Shown here piece by piece: positions 14,701-22,034 of a stretch of 32,954 nucleotides of DNA. The position numbers and the translations under genes were made by a program. Each line of letters begins with the position of its first letter. The first letter of the stretch is position 1. Under the pieces are notes generated by a model. It was given only the letters and a program-made list of their open reading frames with translations. It was not told the DNA's origin and did not search any database. Origin of the DNA: Anaerolineaceae bacterium (GTDB lineage Bacteria; Chloroflexota; Anaerolineae; Anaerolineales; Villigracilaceae); the NCBI GenBank assembly GCA_009885945.1, contig VFJR01000050.1:1-32954 (forward strand). The letters are read 5' to 3'.

Positions 14701-16995
14701 GTGGCATTAGACCTTCATATCTCCCCCCTTTACAGAATCAATGGACAGGAACCTGCAAACATGCCGGGCTTGCTGGCTGTACTGCCTCCGCGCAAAGCCG
14801 CACGTGGGCGCGAGCAGGATCGTCTCATTGTATATCTTGCTTTAACAGGCACTGCTGTTTTTAGCACAACAGAATATTTTGAGTTGGCGAGTACCGCCGC
14901 GACAGGCTTTTATCAAACACAGGGAGCCATCACCGCGGCGCTGCGTTCAGCCACAGAATCGATCAATCAGGTTTTACTGCAACGCAATATGAAATCCAGC
15001 GGGCTTGGGCAATACGCATTGGGCTGGTTAAGTATGCTGGTATTGCGTGACACAAATCTCACGCTTTTGCTCACTGGGCCCATGCACGCGTACATTCTTA
15101 ACTCTAATGAAGCACGCCATATTTATGAGCCTGCGCTTTCTGGCAAAGGCTTGGGCTTAAGTCAAAATGCAACTCATTACTTTACCCAAGCGCAACTACA
15201 ACCACATGATCGTTTATTGATCTCAGGCAGAATCCCCTCCAGCTGGGCATCGACGCTTTCAACGCCTGAACAATCTACGTTAGAAGGCACACGCAGAAAA
15301 TTAACTGTCGAAACACAAGAAGATTTACACGCGCTCTTAATGCAAACGACAACAGGAAACGGCGCATTAAATATTTTAAAATCATCCGCTGAAATATCAG
15401 CCGCTTCCCCTGCAAGCCTCAACCTGCCTCAAACCATTGAAACAGAATCAACACCTCAGCCCGCACTTGCAGAACCTGTTTTTGAATCTAGTGTTGCGCC
15501 AAGCCCAACAACACCACGCGAATTTCCATCCTCGATTCCGCGCGCAAAAACACGCGAAGAATCAATTCCGCAATTGCAAGATGAGCCTGTTTCAAAACCA
15601 AAAATAGAACAATCTAAAATGGTTGTGCCTCCTGAAATTCAAAAACCTGTTGAGCCCTCTGAAAGCACAAAGAAAGCCGCGCAAGTGATGGTGCGCAGTA
15701 TCCGCGCTTCACGCCGCGCCAATGAAAGCATCGGTCAGGGATTGCAAAAATTCTTACCTCGTCTTTTGCCTGATTCTGGCACAGGGGAATCATTCATCAT
15801 GTCTCCTGCCTATATGTTTGTCATTTCAGTGATCGTGCCATTGATCATTGTGACGATGGCAAGCGTAGTCTATTTCCGTTTTGGGCGCAGCGCGCAATTT
15901 GAAGAAAGTATCATCAAAGCCCGCGCCGCGCGCGAACAAGCGAATATCATCACCGACCCTACCAGTCAACGGGATGCATGGGAATCTGTTTTGATCTATA
16001 TCGAATCAGCAGAGGAATACCGCGTTACAGATGAAACCACAGCCTTACGCGTGGACGCCGAACAAAAACGCGATCAATTATTAGGAATTTCTCGTTTGCA
16101 ATTTACTCCTGCATTTAGTAATGGGCTGGGGATTCAGATCAGCCGTATGGCGGCAAGCGAAACAGATTTGTTCATGTTAGATGCGTTATCAGGTTCAGTC
16201 ATGCGTGCAACGCTCACCAGCCGCGGCTTACAAATAGATGCGGCTTTTAATTGCAAGCCTGATGCTTATGGTAGTTATCAGGTTGGCGCGATGGTAGATA
16301 TTCTCACTCTGCCTTTATCAAATTCGATCAATGCCACTTTATTAGGTGTGGATGCCGCAGGGAATTTACTTTACTGTGCGCCGGGGCAAGTGGCGCAAGC
16401 AATTCCATTACCATTGCCCATCACCAACTGGGGACGCGTTACCGCAATGACATTAGATGCAGGCAACTTATACGTATTGGATTCACAATCATCAGCATTG
16501 TGGGTTTATGTTGGGCTCGGCGGCGCATTTGTAGACAGCCCCTACTTTTTCTTTGGTGGACAAATCCCCGCGCTACAAGATGCGATTGATATTGCCGTCA
16601 GTGGCGATGATCTTTATATTCTGCACGCAGATGGTCACATCTCTTTATGTTCTTATAGCCGCATTCAAAGCGTGCCCACGCGTTGCCAAGACCCCGCGCC
16701 TTTAATTAATCCCTTCCCTGCTTATCAAGATACAGATTTATTTGGCACAGCACATATTACACAAATGATGTTTTCTGCGCCGCCCGATCCATCCATTCTT
16801 TTATTGGATGCAGATAGCCGCAGTGTCTTTCGCATTGCGCCACGCACGATGGAATTACAAAATCAATTGAAATCAGTCACTGGGGCTTCAAACCCTATTT
16901 CGTCAGGCGTTGCGGGCTCAATGACGTATGGACCCAATCATGTTTTGTATATTGCAATTGATGACAATGTGTACTTCGGGCAGAATGAGCCTTAA
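14701..16995 (+). CDS. Degenerate PP2C-like / single-membrane-segment / propeller-like protein
   Basis: This 764-residue protein has an N-terminal region (about 25-230) that follows the PP2C phosphatase layout. LTLLLTGPMHAYIL stands where GDSRAYLL normally is, and a late HDRLLISGRIPSSWAS replaces DGLW. The metal-binding Asp residues (DG, GDS, DG) are missing, so it is likely a pseudophosphatase. A Pro/Glu-rich linker (about 240-330), a basic segment, a membrane segment (about 369-393) and a helical stretch follow. The outer C-terminal region (about 465-764) has repeated strands (LYVLDSQSSALWVYVG, LYILHADGHISLCSY, LLLDADSRSVFRI) like a beta-propeller. The GTG start is fixed by the promoter; no strong ribosome site is seen. 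It is divergent from the MutL operon and may sense a signal for it. Confidence 0.65.
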   Translation: MALDLHISPLYRINGQEPANMPGLLAVLPPRKAARGREQDRLIVYLALTGTAVFSTTEYFELASTAATGFYQTQGAITAALRSATESINQVLLQRNMKSSGLGQYALGWLSMLVLRDTNLTLLLTGPMHAYILNSNEARHIYEPALSGKGLGLSQNATHYFTQAQLQPHDRLLISGRIPSSWASTLSTPEQSTLEGTRRKLTVETQEDLHALLMQTTTGNGALNILKSSAEISAASPASLNLPQTIETESTPQPALAEPVFESSVAPSPTTPREFPSSIPRAKTREESIPQLQDEPVSKPKIEQSKMVVPPEIQKPVEPSESTKKAAQVMVRSIRASRRANESIGQGLQKFLPRLLPDSGTGESFIMSPAYMFVISVIVPLIIVTMASVVYFRFGRSAQFEESIIKARAAREQANIITDPTSQRDAWESVLIYIESAEEYRVTDETTALRVDAEQKRDQLLGISRLQFTPAFSNGLGIQISRMAASETDLFMLDALSGSVMRATLTSRGLQIDAAFNCKPDAYGSYQVGAMVDILTLPLSNSINATLLGVDAAGNLLYCAPGQVAQAIPLPLPITNWGRVTAMTLDAGNLYVLDSQSSALWVYVGLGGAFVDSPYFFFGGQIPALQDAIDIAVSGDDLYILHADGHISLCSYSRIQSVPTRCQDPAPLINPFPAYQDTDLFGTAHITQMMFSAPPDPSILLLDADSRSVFRIAPRTMELQNQLKSVTGASNPISSGVAGSMTYGPNHVLYIAIDDNVYFGQNEP

Positions 16996-17001
16996 AATCT
17001 T

Positions 17002-17030
17002 TTCTCAGTGTTCTCTGCGTCTCCGCGGTG
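17002..17030. repeat. Dispersed 'CTCTGCGTCTCCGCGGTG' repeat
   Basis: The segment TCTCAGTGTTCTCTGCGT followed by CTCCGCGGTG resembles a short repeat seen in many bacterial intergenic regions (from memory). It fills the gap between two convergent genes, and no other signal is seen there. Confidence 0.5.
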
Positions 17031-17035
17031 CATAT

Positions 17036-17761
17036 TTATTTTTTCTTCCAGACCTGATACAAACCCAACTCACTATTTTCACCATCTGAATAAAACGAAT
17101 CAATAATCTCAAAGCCGCTTTCACGCGCCAACTCGGATAATTCAGCTTCGGTAAAGTGATGCGCGTACCGCAAACCTTCGCCGCCACTGCGCCAATCTAG
17201 CAGATAATCCCCCGCGTCTACCTCTGAACTTGAAATTGACACAACATCCCAGGGCTTGATTCTCGCCTTGAGTTTTTCACTATTTAAGAATTGCCAATTG
17301 GAATGAATGAATAAACCATCTTCGTGTAATGCGTGATGCGTGAAGCGTAGAATGTTGAGGCGTAATTCAAATGATGGGATGTGATGGAGAACGGCAAAAG
17401 CGGTGGTGATGAAGAATGGAGAATCGAGAATGGAAAACGGAAAAGTATTTGATAACTTCGTAATATCAACTTCTAGAAATTTAGCAGAAAAACCTTCCAG
17501 CGCAGATTGCGCATCTCGGAGCAGAGGCAGGCTAAAGTCGAGACCAAGATACGAACCGTGATGGTTGGATAATGCCAGTTGACGAGAAAATTCTCCGTTA
17601 CCGCATCCAAGATCCAGAATCGTTTCATCCCCTTTAAAAGTTTGCATCACACGCCTCACGCCGGGCTGAATGCGCTGGCGCGTGGCTGAAAACGAATCTC
17701 CGAATGTATCGTAGAACTCGCGGTTGAGTTCGATGAGTTTTTGGGCGGTATCTACATTCAT
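17036..17761 (-). CDS. Class I SAM-dependent methyltransferase
   Basis: This 241-residue protein has the class I SAM-binding fold. Motif I is LDLGCGNGEFSRQLA, followed by YLGLDFS, the acidic LEVDIT, and AFAVLHHIPSFE with HHALHEDGLF as later motifs. The substrate is not predictable. The ATG at 17761 is preferred because methyltransferase homology begins soon after; the upstream in-frame stretch looks non-coding and overlaps a repeat. No strong ribosome site is visible for either choice. Between VDIT and VLHH there is an apparent insertion (FPFSILDSPFF) encoded by a heptanucleotide tandem repeat at 17414-17441. The gene is divergent from cysH and convergent with the pseudophosphatase gene. Confidence 0.82.
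   Translation of the reverse strand: MNVDTAQKLIELNREFYDTFGDSFSATRQRIQPGVRRVMQTFKGDETILDLGCGNGEFSRQLALSNHHGSYLGLDFSLPLLRDAQSALEGFSAKFLEVDITKLSNTFPFSILDSPFFITTAFAVLHHIPSFELRLNILRFTHHALHEDGLFIHSNWQFLNSEKLKARIKPWDVVSISSSEVDAGDYLLDWRSGGEGLRYAHHFTEAELSELARESGFEIIDSFYSDGENSELGLYQVWKKK
17414..17441. repeat. Heptanucleotide tandem repeat inside a methyltransferase gene
   Basis: Four successive 7-mers occur: GAATGGA, GAATCGA, GAATGGA, AAACGGA. The unit length is not a multiple of three, so gain or loss of one copy would shift the reading frame of the methyltransferase. Confidence 0.7.
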
Positions 17762-17839
17762 GAAGCGGTTTCCATATTGCATGAGATTGCTTACTCTGCG
17801 AGTACGATGTCGGCGGTAAGAGCAAGAGCCGCCTCGCAA

Positions 17840-17853
17840 CCCCCTTTAGGGGG
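17840..17853. repeat. Short G/C hairpin in the divergent methyltransferase-cysH gap
   Basis: CCCCC-TTTA-GGGGG lies within CCTCGCAAC...CAATGACATGAT, words that partly recur near 25812 (CCTCGCAACGACATCAT). It is probably a remnant of a dispersed repeat. It occupies the 132-base gap upstream of the cysH promoter. Confidence 0.45.
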
Positions 17854-17881
17854 CAATGACATGATGCAAGATTATAACGGG

Positions 17882-17887
17882 TATAAT
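17882..17887 (+). promoter_or_regulatory. -10 box of cysH, leaderless configuration
   Basis: A perfect TATAAT ends six bases before the ATG at 17894, so transcription should begin at or next to the start codon. A weak TGACAT at 17857-17862 is 19 bases upstream. No ribosome site can fit, which points to leaderless translation. Confidence 0.65.
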
Positions 17888-17893
17888 CCCGGC

Positions 17894-18664
17894 ATGTTTG
17901 ACGCGAACGAAATAAAAAAACTGTCGCAGGAATTTGAAAATAAGACTCCGCAAGAGATTATTCAATGGGCAGTGACTATATTTTGGCCCGAGATCGCGAT
18001 GAGCTCGTCTTTTCAAACGCAAAGCATGCCGTTGCTGCATATGGCCACACGCATTAAACATGATCTGCCTGTTTTCTTTTTGGATACCGGCTATCATTTT
18101 TGGGAAACACTGATGTTCAGAGAACAGATCAGCTCTGAATGGAAATTAAATGTGATTGATCTGTATCGCGATGAACGCTGGGAAGATTTTATGCACCACC
18201 GCACTCGCACGCTGCCGCTAGAGGATCCCAGCCTGTGCTGTTTCCTGCATAAGGTTCAACCGATGCAAAAAGCGTTGAAAGACATCAAAGCATGGATCAG
18301 CGGAATTCGCCGTGACCAAACAGCAGTGCGCGCTGAAGCAAATATTTTGGAGTTACAGGACAATGGATTGCTCAAGGTTAATCCATTGTTAAATTGGACA
18401 AAGGATGAGGTAAAACAATATGCACAGGAAAATAATTTGCCTGCGCATCCTCTTTTGGAAAAAGGATATCGCAGTGTAGGCTGTGCACCTTGTACAGTTG
18501 CAATTGGCGTCAACGATGATGAACGCACAGGACGTTGGGCAGGGCGCGGCAAAGTAGAATGCGGCTTGCACACCAATATGTTTGAAAATAAAGACTTAAC
18601 CAATTTACGAAGTGATTTTACTCTTAGGCTATGGAAAAAAACCAACCATGACGACACACCCTGA
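17894..18664 (+). CDS. cysH: Adenylyl-sulfate (APS/PAPS) reductase, assimilatory
   Basis: This 256-residue protein reduces activated sulfate to sulfite in assimilation, using thioredoxin or glutaredoxin. The PP-loop-like nucleotide site begins with MSSSFQTQSMPLLHM (36-50). The cysteine pairs C115-C116 (LCCFLHK) and C197-x2-C200 (GCAPCT) bind the [4Fe-4S] cluster typical of APS-reducing forms, and the catalytic cysteine is C223 in ECGLHTN. This cysteine set favours APS over PAPS as substrate. The ATG at 17894 is chosen because homology starts there and the -10 box lies inside any longer reading frame. Its last 17 bases overlap the elp3 gene. No other sulfate-assimilation gene is in the window. 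Confidence 0.9.
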   Translation: MFDANEIKKLSQEFENKTPQEIIQWAVTIFWPEIAMSSSFQTQSMPLLHMATRIKHDLPVFFLDTGYHFWETLMFREQISSEWKLNVIDLYRDERWEDFMHHRTRTLPLEDPSLCCFLHKVQPMQKALKDIKAWISGIRRDQTAVRAEANILELQDNGLLKVNPLLNWTKDEVKQYAQENNLPAHPLLEKGYRSVGCAPCTVAIGVNDDERTGRWAGRGKVECGLHTNMFENKDLTNLRSDFTLRLWKKTNHDDTP

Positions 18665-20297
18665 TCGAATCGAACTCTGGCGCGCGGCGCATTTTGCTAC
18701 CCCAGAGAAAAAAGAAATTGCGCGCATTGTATTGGAAGAAGTGCGCGCCGGCAAAAACGCGACTGATTCTCTGCGCCGTTATCCCTTGAAGGGCGGCGGC
18801 TACATGGGCAAAGCCGTGTTGGTAGAAGTGTATAAAGAAATGGTCGCGGCGGGAGAAGTGGAAGAGGATGCACGCTTTTTAGAAAAAATCCGCATGAAGC
18901 CCATGCGTTCACTTTCTGGCGTGACAACGGTGACGGTTTTAACCAAGCCGTATCCATGCCCGGGCAAATGTATTTTTTGTCCTACTGATGTGCGTATGCC
19001 CAAATCATATTTGCCAGACGAGCCCGGCGCAATGCGCGGGTTGCAACATCAATTTGACCCATATGATCAAGTACGCTCACGGCTGGATGCGTTACATGCA
19101 GTGGGTCACCCTACCGACAAAATCGAATTGCTAATTCTGGGCGGTACATGGTCTTCATATAAAAGAGATTATCAGGAATGGTTTGTGCAAAGATGTTTTG
19201 ACGCCATGAACGAAACGGTTCACGGTGAAAACAAAGATAAGCACGCGCAAGACTCTTCTGCAAATTCTGAATATTTACTTAAAGCACAAGCATTTAATGA
19301 AACACATTCTCATCGCAATGTAGGACTGGTGATTGAAACGCGTCCTGATGAAATTAATCCCGATGAGATTCGCTGGTTACGCCATCTCGGTGTCACCAAA
19401 GTTCAAATGGGGGCGCAAAGTTTTGACGATCATATTCTCGAGATCAACAAACGCGGGCATGATGTGGAATGCACGCGCCACGCGACTGCTTTATTACGCG
19501 CCGCGGGTTTCAAAATTGTTTTACATTGGATGCCCAATCTTTTGGGCGCAACGCCCGAATCAGACCGCCTCGATTTTGCAAAGCTATGGTCTGGTTTTTG
19601 TCCCGATGAAATTAAAATTTATCCCAATCAATTGCTTGCCAATGCCGAGTTATATGAATATTGGCAGCGCGGCGAATTTCATCCTTTCACTACACAAGAA
19701 CTCATTGACCTGATCGCCGATATCAAACCGAGCATTCCGCGTTACTGCCGGGTCAATCGCGTCATTCGCGATATTCCATCTACCAATGTTGTCGAGGGCA
19801 ATCGCCGCACTTCATTGCGCCAAGATGTGCAAGATGAAATGAAACGGCGCGGCACGCGTTGTGAATGTGTGCGCTGTCGTGAAGTGCGCGGCAAACAAGT
19901 GGATTCACCTTCCCTGCGCCTCGATGACCTTACTTATGAAACTGATTCTGCCGAGGAGCATTTCATTTCATTTGTCACAGCAGATGACAAGCTGGCAGGG
20001 TTCATTCGTCTCTCATTACCGCATCAAGACTCCCCCGAAACTGGTCTCACAGATTTAGCCTCTGCCGCGCTGATACGAGAAGTGCATGTCTACGGTCAAG
20101 CCTTAGCCGTCGGTGCAGAAAAAAGCGGCTCTGCTCAACACACAGGGCTCGGCACACGTTTATTAACCGAGGCAGAAAGAATTGCAAAGACACATGGCTT
20201 TGAACGCATGGCTGTCATCTCTGCCATCGGCACGCGCGGATATTATTTAGATAGAGGCTTTGAACGCGGTGAATTGTATTTGGTGAAGGGGATTTAA
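18648..20297 (+). CDS. elp3: Elp3-like tRNA U34 carboxymethyl-modifying radical SAM/GNAT enzyme
   Basis: This 549-residue protein has an N-terminal helical tRNA-binding part (1-85) and a radical SAM core with the [4Fe-4S] motif C104-PGK-C108-IF-C111. A zinc-type CECVRC cluster lies near 405-410, and a C-terminal GNAT domain (about 430-549) carries HTGLGTRLL as the acetyl-CoA loop. This is the full single-chain architecture of archaeal and bacterial Elp3 (described for a Dehalococcoides homologue), which makes cm5U at the tRNA wobble base. The ATG at 18648 overlaps the cysH 3' end, so the pair is probably cotranscribed. The stop overlaps the convergent hydrolase gene by four bases, leaving no room for a terminator. 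Confidence 0.93.
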   Translation: MTTHPDRIELWRAAHFATPEKKEIARIVLEEVRAGKNATDSLRRYPLKGGGYMGKAVLVEVYKEMVAAGEVEEDARFLEKIRMKPMRSLSGVTTVTVLTKPYPCPGKCIFCPTDVRMPKSYLPDEPGAMRGLQHQFDPYDQVRSRLDALHAVGHPTDKIELLILGGTWSSYKRDYQEWFVQRCFDAMNETVHGENKDKHAQDSSANSEYLLKAQAFNETHSHRNVGLVIETRPDEINPDEIRWLRHLGVTKVQMGAQSFDDHILEINKRGHDVECTRHATALLRAAGFKIVLHWMPNLLGATPESDRLDFAKLWSGFCPDEIKIYPNQLLANAELYEYWQRGEFHPFTTQELIDLIADIKPSIPRYCRVNRVIRDIPSTNVVEGNRRTSLRQDVQDEMKRRGTRCECVRCREVRGKQVDSPSLRLDDLTYETDSAEEHFISFVTADDKLAGFIRLSLPHQDSPETGLTDLASAALIREVHVYGQALAVGAEKSGSAQHTGLGTRLLTEAERIAKTHGFERMAVISAIGTRGYYLDRGFERGELYLVKGI

Positions 20298-21247
20298 CGA
20301 TCTATAAACTCTAACCCGCGCAAAAATGCGGGTTGATATAGCGGGGCATCATCGTGGCGCGCATTGGGCACAACTTCTAATTCACATGGCACACCAGCGG
20401 ATTTTAATTTCTGGGCAAAGGCTTTGATCTCATCTTGAAAAATATCATCGTCCATTTCGCCGATAATAAAATAACAACGCAAGCCAGATTTTAGAATAGC
20501 AGGCAAAAGCGACTCTAACTCTTCGGGCGCGTCGGCAAAAGGAGTGGCGGGTCCGTTGACGATGAATCCACGCACGCTGACGAGTGATCTCAAAGCCATT
20601 TCCACGGCAATCAGCCCGCCCATAGAATGACCGGCAAGAACGACTCGATTCTGATCAAAGACAAGCGTTTTCTTTAATTCTGCAAAATTGATCTGCACGC
20701 TTTCAAATGATTCTTTAAAGTCATCCCACACAAATGAATTTTTGAACATCGCCTGCGTAGATTGCGGCAACGCCAACGCCCAACCCTTTTTAATCGCTGA
20801 TTCCCAAAAAGGTAAAGTTGCCAGCGCGAGACGTTGATTGCCATGCAAGGCGATTAATAAAGGTGAACTCGCCGAGTGATTTTCAGGCAAATAAGTGTGC
20901 ATAATCGGCTTGGCAGGTTTTTCCTCTTTTGCTTGCGCATCCAAATGAGCGTTAACTCTGAGTTCAAAATCTGCATTTCCTTGCAACGGGGCAAATGACG
21001 GCGTTTCACGCCACAGAACTTTGCCGAGCCAAATATCATCCTCTAAAAGTTTATCTGCAACCTGATACACAATTGACGTGTTGCCCACCCGCGCGGCAGA
21101 CATCATCTTCCAATAATCTGCCCAGACGCGGTCATTGGGAAAATTAGGCGCTTCTTGTGTAATGAGTTCCAAGGCTTCGGCGTATTGCTTGTTTTGAAAA
21201 TGTTGGGCAAGTTGATTGGTTAGCAATTGAAAAGTGGGGAATGTCAT
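20294..21247 (-). CDS. Alpha/beta hydrolase with N-terminal helical domain
   Basis: This 317-residue protein has a helical TPR-like N-terminus (about 5-75: YAEALELITQEAPNFPND) and an alpha/beta-hydrolase domain (about 115-317). The oxyanion segment is LHGNQR (135-139), the nucleophile elbow GHSMGG has S208, the acid is among D266-D268 (GEMDDDIF), and the histidine is H298 (NARHDD). It resembles the phospholipase/carboxylesterase-like PF02230 group, but the substrate is unknown. AGGAGA lies six bases before the start. Its 3' end overlaps elp3 by four bases in tail-to-tail orientation. The upstream region 21248-21520 holds repeats only. Confidence 0.82.
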   Translation of the reverse strand: MTFPTFQLLTNQLAQHFQNKQYAEALELITQEAPNFPNDRVWADYWKMMSAARVGNTSIVYQVADKLLEDDIWLGKVLWRETPSFAPLQGNADFELRVNAHLDAQAKEEKPAKPIMHTYLPENHSASSPLLIALHGNQRLALATLPFWESAIKKGWALALPQSTQAMFKNSFVWDDFKESFESVQINFAELKKTLVFDQNRVVLAGHSMGGLIAVEMALRSLVSVRGFIVNGPATPFADAPEELESLLPAILKSGLRCYFIIGEMDDDIFQDEIKAFAQKLKSAGVPCELEVVPNARHDDAPLYQPAFLRGLEFIDR

Positions 21248-21323
21248 GAGAAGTCTCCTGATATTTACAATAAATCTATAAAGGATAATTTATTTCTAGT
21301 CATCTGACAGTTTTGGTAAACTC

Positions 21324-21496
21324 GGTGGTTGAGTAGCCCTGAGCGCGATGTGTTGAGTTTATCGAAACATTCTTCGCGAAGGGCGTATCGAAACCACCCG
21401 TAAGCGAAAAAAGCCTTGTGACAGGAGTATTTTTGTCACTTGTTGGTTTCGATACGGCGGACAAACACCGCCTACTCAACCAACGGAGTATTTTTG
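21324..21496. repeat. Inverted pair of REP-like hairpins with a 12-bp direct repeat
   Basis: Hairpin one (21324-21398) has outer arms GGTGGTT/AACCACC and contains GAGTAGCCCTGAGCG and GAAGGGCGTATCGAAACC. Hairpin two (21442-21484) has arms GTTGGTT/AACCAAC and carries the same words in reverse (TTTCGATACGGCGG...CCGCCTACTCAACC). GGAGTATTTTTG occurs at 21424-21435 and again at 21485-21496, flanking the second hairpin like a target-site duplication. GTGACA/TGTCAC also brackets the first direct repeat copy. No gene is seen in 21248-21520. Confidence 0.85.
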
Positions 21497-21520
21497 ATAC
21501 AAAGTGTCAAGTCGCTAGAT

Positions 21521-21979
21521 TTATTTTAAACTATACCTCATGCGCGGAATCTTTCTATCCCACTCTGTGAGGGTTTCTCCTACTACGACGCAACCGACTT
21601 TTTCATAAAATAATTTTGCGTTGGGGTCTGCGTCCAATTCAAATGATTGTGCGTTATAAGCACGCGCTTGCCCCACAGCATGTTCAAAGAGTGTTCGCCC
21701 CAATCCCTTGCCTATAAATTGAGGTAATACCCACAGATCATCTAAAACCATTGGCGAGACATCCACCAACAAGCGATACCAGCCAAGGATGGTTGATTCG
21801 TCACCAAGTTTATAAACCACATCTTTGACAATAGATTCTGCTGTGATAATAGGAGTCTGCGCCCACTGCGCCATGAGATGCGCGGGGTAATTCCAATAGC
21901 CTTTGGAAGCAAGGGCAATTTCTCGAAGCTCTGGAGCATCTTCAGGCTTGGCGCGAAGAACCTTGTATTGTTCAACCAA
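21521..21979 (-). CDS. GNAT-family N-acetyltransferase
   Basis: This 152-residue GNAT protein has the acetyl-CoA loop IGKGLGR at 89-95 after the LDDLWVLPQF strand, and ANAKLFYEKVGC as the C-terminal element. The substrate is not predictable. The only start codon near the beginning of the domain is TTG at 21979; the nearest in-frame ATG would remove beta1 and alpha1. The ribosome site is weak. It is unrelated in sequence to the GNAT gene at 4788 beyond the common fold. It lies 55 bases downstream of the kinase gene on the same strand and may be cotranscribed with it. Confidence 0.85.
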   Translation of the reverse strand: MVEQYKVLRAKPEDAPELREIALASKGYWNYPAHLMAQWAQTPIITAESIVKDVVYKLGDESTILGWYRLLVDVSPMVLDDLWVLPQFIGKGLGRTLFEHAVGQARAYNAQSFELDADPNAKLFYEKVGCVVVGETLTEWDRKIPRMRYSLK

Positions 21980-22034
21980 ATTCGTCTCTATTCATTATTT
22001 TCTGAAGGCGGTTTAGGACCACAAAGTTCAAAGC

